64,000 bases of DNA. It comes from Parachaetomium inaequale (lineage: Eukaryota; Ascomycota; Sordariomycetes; Sordariales; Chaetomiaceae). The notes under the pieces were generated by a model. That model did no database searches. It saw only the letters and a list, made by a program, of their open reading frames with translations, and had not been told where the DNA came from. This document shows, piece after piece, positions 51,276 through 62,112 of this stretch. Made by a program: the position numbers and the translations under genes. The stretch lies in contig MU854377.1 in NCBI GenBank assembly GCA_033296685.1, positions 62,001-126,000 of the forward strand, in the 5' to 3' direction. How positions within the stretch are numbered: the first letter of the stretch is position 1; each line of letters begins with the position of its first letter.

Positions 51276-53735
51276 TTTGGCGGTTGGGGGGTGTGGTCTT
51301 GGTGGTGGGTGGGTGATGTCAACGGATTGGGAGGTTAGGCGATGTTGGGAGGGGGGAGGTCACTTTTATAGCTACCTCGGGTTAGCCAAGAGGGACGGAT
51401 ACCGAAGATAAAGTGCCTCGGATGCTTTCTCTTGATCCCGAGGATATTCGTGTTCTAGTGGATATGGTGAAGTGATTGGTTTGCGGAGGACCCGTCGGGG
51501 AGGACCACCGACCTGTGGAGCGGATAAGTAATCAGATCGGGCGCTGAAAGAATCATAAAGAACGATGACGTTCGGGAACAATCAGCAAACCCGGCAAATG
51601 GGCAACGGTGAAGCAGGGAACATGGATACTGGACGATCGGGATCGCCAGATTAGCAGCTTGGCCCTGCGTCGAAAACACCAAAGGTAGGGCACCCCGGCC
51701 GGCACTTGGCTAGCGCTACTCCACCTCCCCGAGTACCGAGGCATGACGATAGACGTTAACGATCTTTATCAGCGGAACGAAATCTAGCCGTGGTAGCCAT
51801 TTGTCATCGGTGTCCTCGAGGGTGGTGGGAAGGGCACTTGACTTCCATAAAGACTCCAATAGAAGGCTTCAAGTTGCCCAACAGGACAACCGCGGCGGGA
51901 CCTTCCATTGTTTCCTCAGATACAGTGCCTGACTACACTTTCCGCGACAAGACGGTCTCTATCACCAAAGTGACCCTCCGGTTGGTGCCTCCGTTCCTAG
52001 CGCCTGATCGTTGTGTCTGCAGCCTGCACGTCCAGAATGTTCGGTCTTTCAATACAATAACGCGGCCGAGCACTTCCGTCAATCCTTTTCTTGGTGCCTT
52101 GTTGTAGCTCCCAACGCCCTTCGCTTCTCTGTGTTGTGGTGGTCATGCCCTTGGGGAAGAGCTGTCAACGAGTGCAAACGAACAGGTGTGTTGTCTCCTC
52201 AACGTCTCTTGCGCAGGTAGAATCTGGCTCTGGGGCGGAAAGGATGCCAAGCACACACAACGTACGATTCTCCCCGTCTGAGACAGGGCAGCCTGCAGTT
52301 GCGGTCCTGGCCATTCTTTCTTTCACGCGTTTTAGAGATCTCTTTGTCTGCCTCGAAGACATCGGGCAAGTGTCTCTCCAAGCCTAGGGATCACAGGGGA
52401 ACGGAACGGCCGAGGGGTCCAAAGCCAGAACTGCAGAGACGAAATTGACAAGATGCTTGGCCCGGCAGCCGGGCCCTACGTGCTGCTCTTTGGTCAACAT
52501 GAACGAGAAGATCTGCAAGTGGAAGAAAGGACCCCATTCCCACGCGCGCTTTGAGACAACCTCCACGCTGGCCCAAAGAAAAACTTCTTTATTTTGGCAT
52601 CCACGAAAACAAACAAAGCAGCGGCCCGTGTTGAGAAATGCTCCGCAAGAATAATGGAGAGCCGGAGAAGACGAAAACCGCAACAAGCCAACGCACCCCG
52701 CAACGGCGCTGCAGGTTGGGTTGCACTGGGCTCGTCCGGGGAATCAATAGCGCCGGGAACAAGGCCTTTCTCACCGACGACACCACTGCAGTTGGACGCT
52801 TTGGGGCACGCTTCCCCAACTTCTCCCTCTTCCCCATCGCGGGCCGCCGCCTTGTTTGATGCCAAGGCACCCGCCCCTCACTAACCCCTGCCAGATGGCA
52901 TTCACGAGCCAAGCGAGGCCGAGGTTCGAATGGGAATCTGGGGTGGGTGTTGGCATCTGATCGAGATCCCGTCGATCAGGGGGGCGGACTCTGCTTGGCT
53001 AGTGGAATGTTGGGGATAAGAGCAGACGGAGACCGTCGATGACGCCAAAGACAACAACCATTGAGTGTATGCTCTTCTTCCCGATGTGTAAAACATCAGT
53101 AGATCAGCCTTGTTCCTGATGATCACCTCCAATGTGGCGTGGCATGTTCCACCACGTGGAACGCCGATCTCCCATGGCCCCGGGACGACATGATCTACCC
53201 TGGACGTCAACCCATCGAAACAGCGTAGAGCTGCAGCACCCCAAACTCGGCGACAATGGGAGGACTGCTTCCACCACCGCTCTCCTGGGCTGACGGCCGA
53301 CTGGGCCCAGTCGTCCACAACCTTGTTGGAACCCTGATCTGGGTAGATCCCCACTCGAATCCTTCGCGCGCCGCTTTCCACTCTGGTAAACATCATGTCG
53401 TATCTGGTAGACTAACGGGAATAGGGGCAATGCCTTGAACCGTGTCACATTGGCCTTGGACGCCGACAAATCCGGGGCACCGGCAGCCTAAATCCCCGAC
53501 GTACCCAATCACACAACGCAGTTGTTGTAACACTTGCCTGTTCTAGACGCACTTGGGGCGTATTCGCAAGTAGAAGTTGTTGACATGTGAAGTCACGATG
53601 CCGAAGCTTGTAGGAGTGCTGACCGGGAGGGAAAGACAGGTTCAATACTAAAGCCGCCGCCGCGCCCGAGTGTCTGCCGGGCCCCTCCCCAATCATCTGC
53701 ACTCCATCGACTGCGGTCACTGGTTAGTCGTTACG
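51276..53735. other. Large intergenic region, 2.5 kb
   Basis: Divergent promoters of the reductase and the CFEM gene lie at the two ends. Open frames at 52384-52912 and 52902-53469 (minus) show no motif, signal peptide or splice pattern that I can support. Confidence 0.45.
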
Positions 53736-55637
53736 ATGCGATCCACAACCAAAGCTGTGGCTGGATTCCTCCTGGTCACGGCTGGAGCACTCGCCCAAAA
53801 CGCCGGCGCCGCCACCGTGACACCAGCCCCGTCCTGCGGCGGCGACAACCCCTGTGCCGGCCAGGTTTCTGCCGTCCCTACCTGCGCCACCAGCTGTATC
53901 GAGTCGGCGGCCAGCAACCTAGGTTGCATCGGCCACGACTACAGCTGCCACTGCGCCAAGTACGACGCCATTCAAGACTCTGCCATCGGCTGTGTCCTCG
54001 GTGCGTGCGGCCTCGGCGAAGCCCTTAAAGTCCCCGACGCCGTCGGCTCTCTCTGCAGCTGCGTGACCGCCAGCCCGACCACACCCTGTACCGATGAGCC
54101 GGTCTCGACCACCAACTCTGAACCTCCCGTCATCACCGATCCTCCCACCTGCGGCGGCAACCCATGCTCTGACTTCGTCTTGGCCGTCCCCGCTTGTGCC
54201 ACAGGCTGTATCGAGTCAGCCGCAAGCGAAGTCGGTTGTCCCCATGGCGATTACAGCTGCCAATGCGCCAGCTCTCGCGCTATCCAGGAAACGGCCATCC
54301 TGTGCGTGGTCAATGGCTGCGGAATGCAAGCCCCTGATGTAATCGGCGCCGTGGGCAACATGTGCTCCTGCGTGACCGCCAACCCGACCACTCCCTGCCC
54401 GGAGTCCACCTCGACCAGCACCATCGACATGACCACCATCACCACCACCACCACCAAGCCCAAGCCCACGCCCACGCCTGCGTGCCCCGGTAACGAGTGC
54501 TCCTTCCCCAACCCGGCAGAGCACGAGTGCGTCGCCGGCTGCGTCAACGCCGTCCTCCCCCAGTTCGGCTGCAACGAGCTCGAGGACTGGAACTGCTACT
54601 GCACCAACTTCCGCAAGATCACCAGCCGCGCCTTTGCGTGCGCCTGGGCCTGCACGCCCAACGTCTACGCAGCCTTCAACACCCCCGCGAGCCAGGGCTG
54701 CACCTGTCTGCTGGAGGAGTGCCCGGCCTCCTCCTCCTCCTCCGTCGAGTCCTCCTCGCCCTCCTCTTCCACCACGACAACCACCCCCCCAGAGCCCCCC
54801 CCCTCAACCCCCCCCCCCCCCCCCACCCCCCCCCCCCCCCCCTGCCCCCCCCCCTGCGCTCCATCCATCTCGGCCGTGCCCCCCTGCGCAACAGCCTGCA
54901 TCACCAACGCCGCCTCCGCAGTAGGCTGCACAGCACCGAGCGGAGGAGGGGGAGAGGGGCTTGCGTGCCAGTGCTCGTCGGCCGAGGCGATCCAGGCGTC
55001 GGCCGCGGGGTGTGTGGTGGGCGCGTGCGGGCTGGAGGGCGCGCTAAAGGTGGTCGACGCCGTCGGCGCGCTGTGCAGCTGCGTGGCGGCGTTGCCTGCT
55101 AATACCGCTTGCGGTACTACTACTCCCACTGCCGGGGCCACTTCTTCCAGTTCCGGTTCGTGTTCGGAGACGGGCACGACGGCGGGGGCGACGAGGACGA
55201 GGACCGGTTCGGGGGAGGAGACGACGAGTACGGGGGAGTCGGGGTCCGGGGTTGTGACGGAGACGAGGACGGTCGAGGTGACGAGTTTGGTCTGTGATGA
55301 TGGGGATGAGGGGAGTGCGAGCGCGACGGCGACGGCGACGGCGACGGTTAGTTGCGTCGCTGGGTGCAACGGCGGTGGGGATGGCGGGGAGGACGGGGGG
55401 GATGGTGATGATGAGGACGGTTCTGGCTCTGGGTCGAGCCCCTCTAGATCTCCGTCTGGCGGTCCCGGCGGGGGTAACGGCGGCAATAGCGGCGGCTCTT
55501 CCTCTTCCTCGCGTGCTGGCAGTGGATCCACCAACACACCGAAGCCCCCGGTCGAGACTGCAGGTTCATCCAACCTCGTGCGGGCCTGGGCCGGCTGCTT
55601 GGCGGGCGTCGTTGCTGTGGCTGCTGCCTTGGTTTAG
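53736..55637 (+). CDS. GPI-anchored cell-surface protein with four CFEM domains
   Basis: Single exon, about 633 residues. The signal peptide is MRSTTKAVAGFLLVTAGALA. Four cysteine-rich units follow at about residues 33-120, 138-225, 253-330 and 373-460. Units 1, 2 and 4 share P-x-CAT-x-CI-x-x-AAS, then a C-x-C pair and a GxCxxxxCG segment, the eight-cysteine CFEM pattern. Unit 3 (HECVAGCVNAVLPQFGC, NCYCTNFRKI) is diverged. Linkers are Ser/Thr/Pro-rich; one is a nearly pure proline run encoded by long C tracts. A Gly/Ser-rich stalk leads to a terminal hydrophobic segment (LVRAWAGCLAGVVAVAAALV) typical of GPI attachment. CFEM proteins serve in heme/iron uptake, adhesion or host interaction. Confidence 0.88.
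   Translation: MRSTTKAVAGFLLVTAGALAQNAGAATVTPAPSCGGDNPCAGQVSAVPTCATSCIESAASNLGCIGHDYSCHCAKYDAIQDSAIGCVLGACGLGEALKVPDAVGSLCSCVTASPTTPCTDEPVSTTNSEPPVITDPPTCGGNPCSDFVLAVPACATGCIESAASEVGCPHGDYSCQCASSRAIQETAILCVVNGCGMQAPDVIGAVGNMCSCVTANPTTPCPESTSTSTIDMTTITTTTTKPKPTPTPACPGNECSFPNPAEHECVAGCVNAVLPQFGCNELEDWNCYCTNFRKITSRAFACAWACTPNVYAAFNTPASQGCTCLLEECPASSSSSVESSSPSSSTTTTTPPEPPPSTPPPPPTPPPPPCPPPCAPSISAVPPCATACITNAASAVGCTAPSGGGGEGLACQCSSAEAIQASAAGCVVGACGLEGALKVVDAVGALCSCVAALPANTACGTTTPTAGATSSSSGSCSETGTTAGATRTRTGSGEETTSTGESGSGVVTETRTVEVTSLVCDDGDEGSASATATATATVSCVAGCNGGGDGGEDGGDGDDEDGSGSGSSPSRSPSGGPGGGNGGNSGGSSSSSRAGSGSTNTPKPPVETAGSSNLVRAWAGCLAGVVAVAAALV
54783..54855 (+). repeat. Poly-C tract coding polyproline
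   Basis: Several C runs of 8-17 bases form a mononucleotide-rich stretch in the CFEM gene. It is prone to slippage and sequencing error, yet the frame is intact across it. Confidence 0.8.
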
Positions 55638-56216
55638 GTAGTCGTGCAAGACGCCGGTTTCGGTAGAGACATTGTGAGGGATTAACCAGCGAAATTCGTC
55701 AAGGTGGTTCCTCGGAAGCCGTGCCGGCGGTCCCAGTGCCCATAAAACAGACTTTGTCGTTTGTTATGAATCTGATGATAGCTTCTCGCCTGCCCCACGG
55801 ACTAGCTCGGCTTGGCTTACAACAAGGGCTTCTCTTCTTGCAGGCAAATCAAGGCTCTTGTTCCAATGCCAACGGCAGGCGAGATGGACCCCGATGAATC
55901 CCTTTCCCAGCGACAGACCTCCCTGAGCCTTGGCGGCCCACTCCCTTGGTGTTGTCGTGTGGCACAGCCCAAGCCCATGAGATTTTGGCCCCCAACAAGC
56001 GTTACCGAGATGAACATGGGGGCGCAAGCCAATGGTGTCGCCCATGAAGCGCCAGGAGTGAAACGAGTACCTAATAGGAAAAGCGTTGCCCCAGGCCGCC
56101 CCCTGATCTTCACCATGTTGCTCTCCTCGCCATGTTCGTCGTTCATTCTTTGTGATGTTTCTGCGTCCAGTCCGAGTTGCGCACCTGGCCACCGGTCTGG
56201 TGTTCAACAAGTGAAA
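55638..56216. other. Intergenic region
   Basis: The frame of the next gene is open upstream to 55812, but the sequence there lacks family features. The signal-peptide ATG at 56217 is preferred. Confidence 0.5.
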
Positions 56217-57239
56217 ATGAGAATACTCATCCGTTTTCTTCCCCTCATATCCTTGTGCTTGGCCGCAAAGCCGTGTTACTTCCCGAATGGGGAGCTAGCA
56301 CCCGACTACCCCTGCGATCCAACTGCTGAGGAGAGCGCATGTTGCGGAGTGACGGCCCTGTGCCTCACCAACAAGCTCTGCCGGACACCCGAGGGGAATC
56401 TCGTTAGAGGAACATGTACAGAAAAGAATTGGAATACCGCCGAGTGTGCCCAATACTGTCTAAGTAGGCCCCCTCAACCTACAACGAGCGCTACCAAGTC
56501 GGCTAACCAGAGCATTAGACCTGGTGAACCTGGAAAAGACCTCATCTCATGCTCCAACGTCACCGGCAACGACCCCCAGTACTGCTGTGAGGGAGATAAC
56601 CCCGGCTGCTGCGACAGCGGCAAAGGCCGCTTTCCGGTCCTGCCTCCAAACCCTCAAGTCTGGGCCAAGTGGGACGCGAGTGCTTCCTCAGTCGTCGTCC
56701 TCCTCCAACAAACGTCGTCGGCTGCCTCGTCTTCCAGTTCGACGTCCAGTTCCACCGCTACTTCCTCTTCGCCAACCTCATCCACCGCCACCATCACCGG
56801 CACAACAACATCTTCGGTAGCAACCACCTCAACCACCTTCGCCTTGACGACAACCACAGCAACAACAGCGACGGGGGCAGCAGGCGAGACAAACCCACCC
56901 TCATCCGCAGACCTCCCCGTCGCCGCAAAAGCCGGCATCGGCGCCAGCGTCGGGGTCGCCGTCCTACTGCTCGCAGCCCTGGCATTCGTGCTCTGGAGGC
57001 TGCGGCAGAGCAAGAAGGTGCTGCATGCGGAGAGGGAGCGCGCAGAAGCGGTCGCGTTGCGGGGGACAGAGCCGCCGGCGGGCTACGACCCCAAGTACAT
57101 TCTCGACGGGGCGCCGAGGTCGGAAATGGCGGGTGGCTATGAGTACCACTATGGGTATGGGGAATCTCCGGCGACGCTCGAGCTGCCTGCGACGACTGGG
57201 CGTTCTGAGGTCGGGGAGGGAATCATAGTGATGGCGTGA
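56217..57239 (+). CDS. Secreted cysteine-rich ectodomain protein with single membrane span
   Basis: Single exon, 340 residues. A signal peptide (MRILIRFLPLISLCLAAKP) is followed by a cysteine-rich ectodomain: CYFPNGELAPDYPCDP, ESACCGVTALCLTNKLC, RGTCTEKNWNTAECAQYC, then CSNVTGNDPQYCCEGDNPGC. A long Ser/Thr-rich stalk, a transmembrane helix (AGIGASVGVAVLLLAALAFV) and a cytosolic tail of about 80 residues complete it. This layout recurs in many ascomycete membrane proteins of unknown function, some of which resemble stress sensors. A small intron inside 56464-56520 was considered but would break the following cysteine motif. No kinase or enzyme domain. Confidence 0.82.
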   Translation: MRILIRFLPLISLCLAAKPCYFPNGELAPDYPCDPTAEESACCGVTALCLTNKLCRTPEGNLVRGTCTEKNWNTAECAQYCLSRPPQPTTSATKSANQSIRPGEPGKDLISCSNVTGNDPQYCCEGDNPGCCDSGKGRFPVLPPNPQVWAKWDASASSVVVLLQQTSSAASSSSSTSSSTATSSSPTSSTATITGTTTSSVATTSTTFALTTTTATTATGAAGETNPPSSADLPVAAKAGIGASVGVAVLLLAALAFVLWRLRQSKKVLHAERERAEAVALRGTEPPAGYDPKYILDGAPRSEMAGGYEYHYGYGESPATLELPATTGRSEVGEGIIVMA

Positions 57240-60200
57240 TTTGGTCGTTTTGCGGTATCTGGAGACTGATGGGGAGAAATCAGGTCACAATAGAACTCCG
57301 TCAAATGCTTTGGCATAACGTTCGGGCCGTCCTGGTCCCCCACAAACTTCTATATCACCATCTTATGTCTTCACAACAGAACGGATAGTAGCCGCTGCCC
57401 GTAGCAAACGGCGGGTCGAATAAAGCGGACGTGTCGTCCTGCACTCGCCTGCGCCGGCCACATTGGCCGGGAGGGGGCGGTTTGGATGGGGCGGGCCCGT
57501 TTGTACGGTTAACTAACGTAGTCATAAATATACGGGACCACGAGAAGAAGGTCATCCGTGAGGGCAGTTAGACGGCCAACTGCCCCGAGGGGTAGAGACG
57601 CTCTGGCACCAGAAACCTTTGCCTGAAGCGGGGCAACGTCGGCGGCTAAAGTATTCGGTTGTAGTTTTACGAAGTTGATAGACGCCGTAGGCAATCTTGC
57701 GGGCACGCCTTCCTCCGGACGACTCTTAGGAGTCGTCGAGGTGAAGGCGAACTCGCAGAGACGTCGTGTCGCGACTCCCCCAGGCAGCGGACCTGCAGCG
57801 GACGGACATGCCTCTTTGGCACGCCTCCCCTCCAGTGGAAGGGCGGACTTTTTTCTCGAGCACTGTCTTACAATTCCGCGCGACGGGGTAGCCGCAGTGG
57901 CTCGCCCCATGTTTGAGTCTACTTACCCCGATGCTGTTATGTTTCTCGTTGACGTGTTCACGGTCGGCAAGGTGGTTCAAATTGGCCGATGTGCCTAGAG
58001 TCCTTGGAGTTGTCAGCATACCTAAGCTAGTCCTGGTGTTGCTCTTCTTGACCGCCGTAATCTGTCACAGCCTTCAAACATACTCCTTGTGGAAGTCTTA
58101 AAGGTACCGCGTGCCCTGAGCTCGATGCAGCCACGGCTTTTTGCCTCTCTTCTTACTGAAGCTGGGCTGTTCATGATGGTAGCTGAAGCATTGTGTATGA
58201 AGGCGTTGCCCCACTGCGCGCCTGAAGCAGGAGCGTGTATGAACTGGGTTCCCCATGCCACTCCATTAGCTTGTGGCCTTGTTCACATTTGTCATGGCAA
58301 GACGAACACACCGTAAGGGGCGCCAGACAGGGCTTTGGGAAATGACTTTTGGCCTCGCTGGAAGGTCTCTTTCACACTCTTGGCCCGTCGTTTTGCACTG
58401 GACTTCCGGGGTTGTGGAAGCCATTGCGCATGGGCTACAAAGGCCCGCATGAAAGGAACACCGTCGGGAGTCAGCGTCCCTCCCCATACCCCATAATCAT
58501 ATAGATGGGCTCGCGGTTGTGCCTCGCGGACTTTCGCCCTGGACTTCATTTTTAAGACTCCTACCATTACCATAGTGCTGGGGTCTTGAGGCCTTGAGCG
58601 GTTCATTAAACGTCGGCGCCTGGGTAACGCGCCCGTGGATAGACCGCATCATTTTAGCGGAAATGGGCCTCTCAGAGGCACCCGTGGCCCCGCATCCCCC
58701 TCAAGTCTCCGACTTCCCTCGATCGCCCCCCGGCTTCCGTGCTTGTCACGACAGGCCCTGCCAGGTGGCCGGGTGTGACCGGAACCTTGGACTCGTCTCC
58801 TCCCGACCCAATGACGGCACTTCCTCGACCCTGCCTGGACTGCCCAGGCGATGACGGAACATGGCAGCGACAACACCGCCAACCAACACAGCCCGAGTGA
58901 AACCCCCGGTCTTCCCCAACAAGTGTGTCGGCTGCCAGTGATAAGGTTCGCTTCTTGGGCAGCCGCCGCCGGGCGCGTGTTGCCACAATAGTGCCGTTAG
59001 CCGAAACCCGGTTTATGCAACCGGGACAAAGACGAAACTCGGCGGTAATGCCGTGGCATGCATCAGGCAACTTGTATGCAGCATGGCATCGCTAGCGTGT
59101 GCTCCTAAATTGCTCGCATGTGAAGTGGTGATGTCACTGGGTTAACGCGTGCTTTCGTGTCGTCGAGTCCGCCTACAGCGGCCGCCCGGGGGGGTTGGAA
59201 ACGCCAGAGTTTTATGTCCTATTGGACTCCGTTTTTGTTGGAACGGAGAGCACCTGGATAGAGGATTTTCTACGTTTTCCTTCGTTCTTATTCCCAGTAC
59301 CGTTTTGACACCACTGTCACCGGAGATGGCCCGCCAGGGAGCACGCTGGTGTTGTTTTCCTCGAATTCCGATCTCGACGCGTTTCAGCTGCTACTCACCT
59401 TGCAGGCGTGCATGCAACGGGCCAGAAATTGCTACCTGCTGCGGTCCAAAATCACTCGGGAAAATCGAAGACAGCATTATTTTGGCCTCAGTCAGACCAA
59501 TAAAAAACCGGCACACCTGCAGATGGGTGGTGGTTGAGGCAGGTGAGATCAGATCCGGGGATCTGGGTGACGGAACGACTGCCGGGGCATTGTCCAATGG
59601 AAATTGAGCACACGGCTGGTTTGGGCAACCCCGCTTTTAACCAGGGCAGACTTTGGGGCCGCATGTGAGAAGGGGGACACCCGGCAGCTGGCAACGGGGG
59701 CTTGGATGAGGGGTTGCCTATGTGCATAGGGATATGTGCTCAGATGACGCTCGACGGACATCAACACCGTTGGCGCAATGTAGGCAGGGCTCGAGTCCCC
59801 GCTTCGAATTCATGCGCTTCACCGTGGTTCTACTTCACGTCACGCCAGGGCAGACGAGGGAAGGGGTAGGGTTGTATAGTTGTGTCGCCAAGTTGTGATC
59901 CATATCCAATATCAGTTGGTGTGTCTTGTGCGAGGGCAGGCGGGTGTGCAAGAAACAGAATTCGGGAGGACAGGCCCATCAGGCGTGCTTGCCAGCACTG
60001 AGTTGCCGTGTGAGTACCTAGGGGGACTGCGTCCGGATTTCCAATTCTCGCGACTCACTCTTGCTCCGAGCATTGACGCCAGCGCCGGTCTGCTGGCATG
60101 TGAGGTATGCGGTTGAGATTAGTGCCATGCAGGCGGATTCGGCCCAGGCCTTTTGCCGTACACAGTGCCCGCCACCTCACCTGGGCTATGACTGGGGAGG

Positions 60201-60338
60201 ACGGCCCTCGAAACACGCTCTGGCGGACCGATGTACTAACCTCCATGTTGATATGCAACCGTACCAGACACCATGCATGTGCAGAACGCAAAACCGCGAA
60301 CGCGTTCGATGCGAACTGATTTGGATTGCCCGGGCCTA
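57240..60338. other. Large gene-poor region, 3.1 kb
   Basis: No gene recognised. The minus strand has a stop-free stretch at 58606-58292 (includes LYDYGVWGGTLTPDG, AKSVKETFQRGQKSFPK) of unknown identity and weak support. Other open frames overlap each other on both strands. Confidence 0.45.
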
Positions 60339-60345
60339 GATAAAA
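60339..60345 (+). promoter_or_regulatory. TATA-like element of the low-complexity gene
   Basis: GATAAAAGGG at about 60338-60347 is followed by a pyrimidine-rich leader that contains no ATG for over 400 bases. Confidence 0.4.
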
Positions 60346-60789
60346 GGGCACCCTCCCCCAGATCTCTCGCCTTCTTCCTTCGTAGCTTCACCAGTCCTTT
60401 GGCACTCTTCTGTCGTCGTGAACAATCCACTGTTCACAACGTCAACTCCCGCCTTCACCAGACCGCCATCGCTCACGGCCTTCTGGCTTCACCCACTGCC
60501 TTCCGTCGTGGCTGCCTTGGCTGCCCACTTGACCACGCCGTCTCGCTCGACGCTTTCTGTACGTCCCACACATCCCGCTGTTCTCCCACGTCACGGCACA
60601 GTTAACACTGGCCATCAGACTTCAAACACCTCTGTCAACACCCCACGGGGACAAGTTGGCAGGCACTTCTCTGATCCTCGAGAAATCTTCTCCGGCACCA
60701 GTACGTATCACACTCCGCGCCTTCGGGCTAACTCCTCTTCTGCTCCCTGCTCCCAGGGGGCCTCGACCTCGACTTCCTCGGGGTCATCG

Positions 60790-62022
60790 ATGTCGCTGGC
60801 TCCTCATCCGTTGCTGCTGTGGAGGACAGCACCCCCGCCTCGCCCGCCGCGGGCCCCTCGTCGCCGTCCAGCGTCGACGACGACGACGACGACGACGACG
60901 ATCTGTTTTGGCGACAAGGAGTTCACCGCCGCCGCCGCCTCTGCCTCCCGCGAGGCATCTCCCGCCCCTTCCGAGGGGTCCCACACGTCGTCCGCCGACG
61001 CGGACGGCGACAACGACAGTCTGTTTGGGGACGTGTCCCCCGCGGAGGCGAAGTCTGCCTCCTCCCTGTCCGGGTCGTCGCCGGACAACAAGGCTCCCCA
61101 GGAGCCGGCAGCCGGGCCTGCCTCCTCTGCCCCCTCGTTCGGGTCCATCCCGGACCATGTTATCGCGGCCGCCTTTGCCGAACTGGCAGAGGAGGACCCT
61201 GCAGAGTGGGGCCACCTCTCCTTCCCCTCCGCCGCTCCGTCCGCGCCCGCCCCGCCTGTGACTGCTGCGGTTGCCGCTCCAGGACCTCCGTTCCAGGGTG
61301 GCATCTGCGGCACCTCCCTGCTGTCCCTGCCCTCGGCCAGGGCCTCTGGGCCGTCCTCCGCCCCTGCCCCCTTTCCCGCGGCAGCCGCCGCCCCTCCTCC
61401 GCCTGCCGCCTCTCCTGCTGACCAGCAGCAGCTGGAGACCCTTCCCGCCCCCCCGGCCGCCCAAACCGCCGGGAAGGGCAAGGGGAAGACCAAGACCAAG
61501 GCCGCCCGCCCTGCTCCCGCGCCTGCGCCCGCCCCCACCGCCGCGCCTGTCCCGACCGTCTCGGCCCGCACGGAACGTCGCCGCGCCGAAAAGGACAGCG
61601 TGGCGCACATCGCCGCCCGCCTGCAACTCAACAGGGCAAACACCACGTCGTCCTCGTTCGTCAGCGGCAGGCGCAAGATCTGGCAGTACCATGCCGACGC
61701 TGCTGCTGCTGCGCCGGTGGCGTCGTGGTTTCCTACCGCGGATAATAATAATGATGATAGTGCGGAGGATGAGGAGGACGAGGAGGAGTATGGGGCTGCT
61801 GTTGTTGGGTCGAGCGTGATCGGGGTTGGGGCGTCGGCTGAGATGCCGGTTGCTGTTGGTGATGATGAGGACGATATAAGCAACGGCAGCAACAGCGGGA
61901 GCAGCAGCAGCAGCAGCAGGAACAGCAGGAACAGCAGCAACAGCAGCAACAGCAGCAAGAAGAGCGCTGCGCCGGCTACTGCTGGGGCGGATCATGCTGT
62001 GGCTGCTCCTGTTGCGTGGTAG
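60790..62022 (+). CDS. Low-complexity protein ending at a TAG before an in-frame acidic tail
   Basis: The frame from the first ATG (60790) encodes 410 residues rich in Ala, Pro, Ser and acidic clusters, with a Lys-rich patch (GKGKGKTKTKAAR), an ARTERRRAEKDSVAHIAARL helix and an RRKIWQYHAD segment. The TAG at 62020-62022 is followed in the same frame by EESRAKRQATLDKVRSGG and VTVVDLDDDSD to a TGA at 62112. The latter resembles a SUMO-interaction motif with acidic flank. The 5' end is uncertain. An intron 60701-60756 (gtacgt, ctaac, cccag) is likely in the leader. The alternative frame there (DFLGVIDVAGSSS ... poly-D ... LF) looks more protein-like and would need a one-base change in TTTT at 60906-60909. 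Function unknown. Confidence 0.55.
   Translation: MSLAPHPLLLWRTAPPPRPPRAPRRRPASTTTTTTTTICFGDKEFTAAAASASREASPAPSEGSHTSSADADGDNDSLFGDVSPAEAKSASSLSGSSPDNKAPQEPAAGPASSAPSFGSIPDHVIAAAFAELAEEDPAEWGHLSFPSAAPSAPAPPVTAAVAAPGPPFQGGICGTSLLSLPSARASGPSSAPAPFPAAAAAPPPPAASPADQQQLETLPAPPAAQTAGKGKGKTKTKAARPAPAPAPAPTAAPVPTVSARTERRRAEKDSVAHIAARLQLNRANTTSSSFVSGRRKIWQYHADAAAAAPVASWFPTADNNNDDSAEDEEDEEEYGAAVVGSSVIGVGASAEMPVAVGDDEDDISNGSNSGSSSSSSRNSRNSSNSSNSSKKSAAPATAGADHAVAAPVAW
60883..60902 (+). repeat. GAC trinucleotide run
   Basis: About seven GAC units, read as Thr (ACG) or Asp (GAC) depending on the frame model of the gene. Confidence 0.7.
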
Positions 62023-62112
62023 GAGGAGAGCCGGGCTAAGCGGCAGGCGACCCTGGACAAGGTCCGGTCTGGGGGTGTGACGGTTGTGGACTTGGATGAT
62101 GACTCGGATTGA

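Noticed and set aside
52384..53469. Minus-strand frames in the 51.3-53.7 kb intergenic region
   Set aside because: No signal peptide, domain, or phase-compatible introns; composition changes along the frames.
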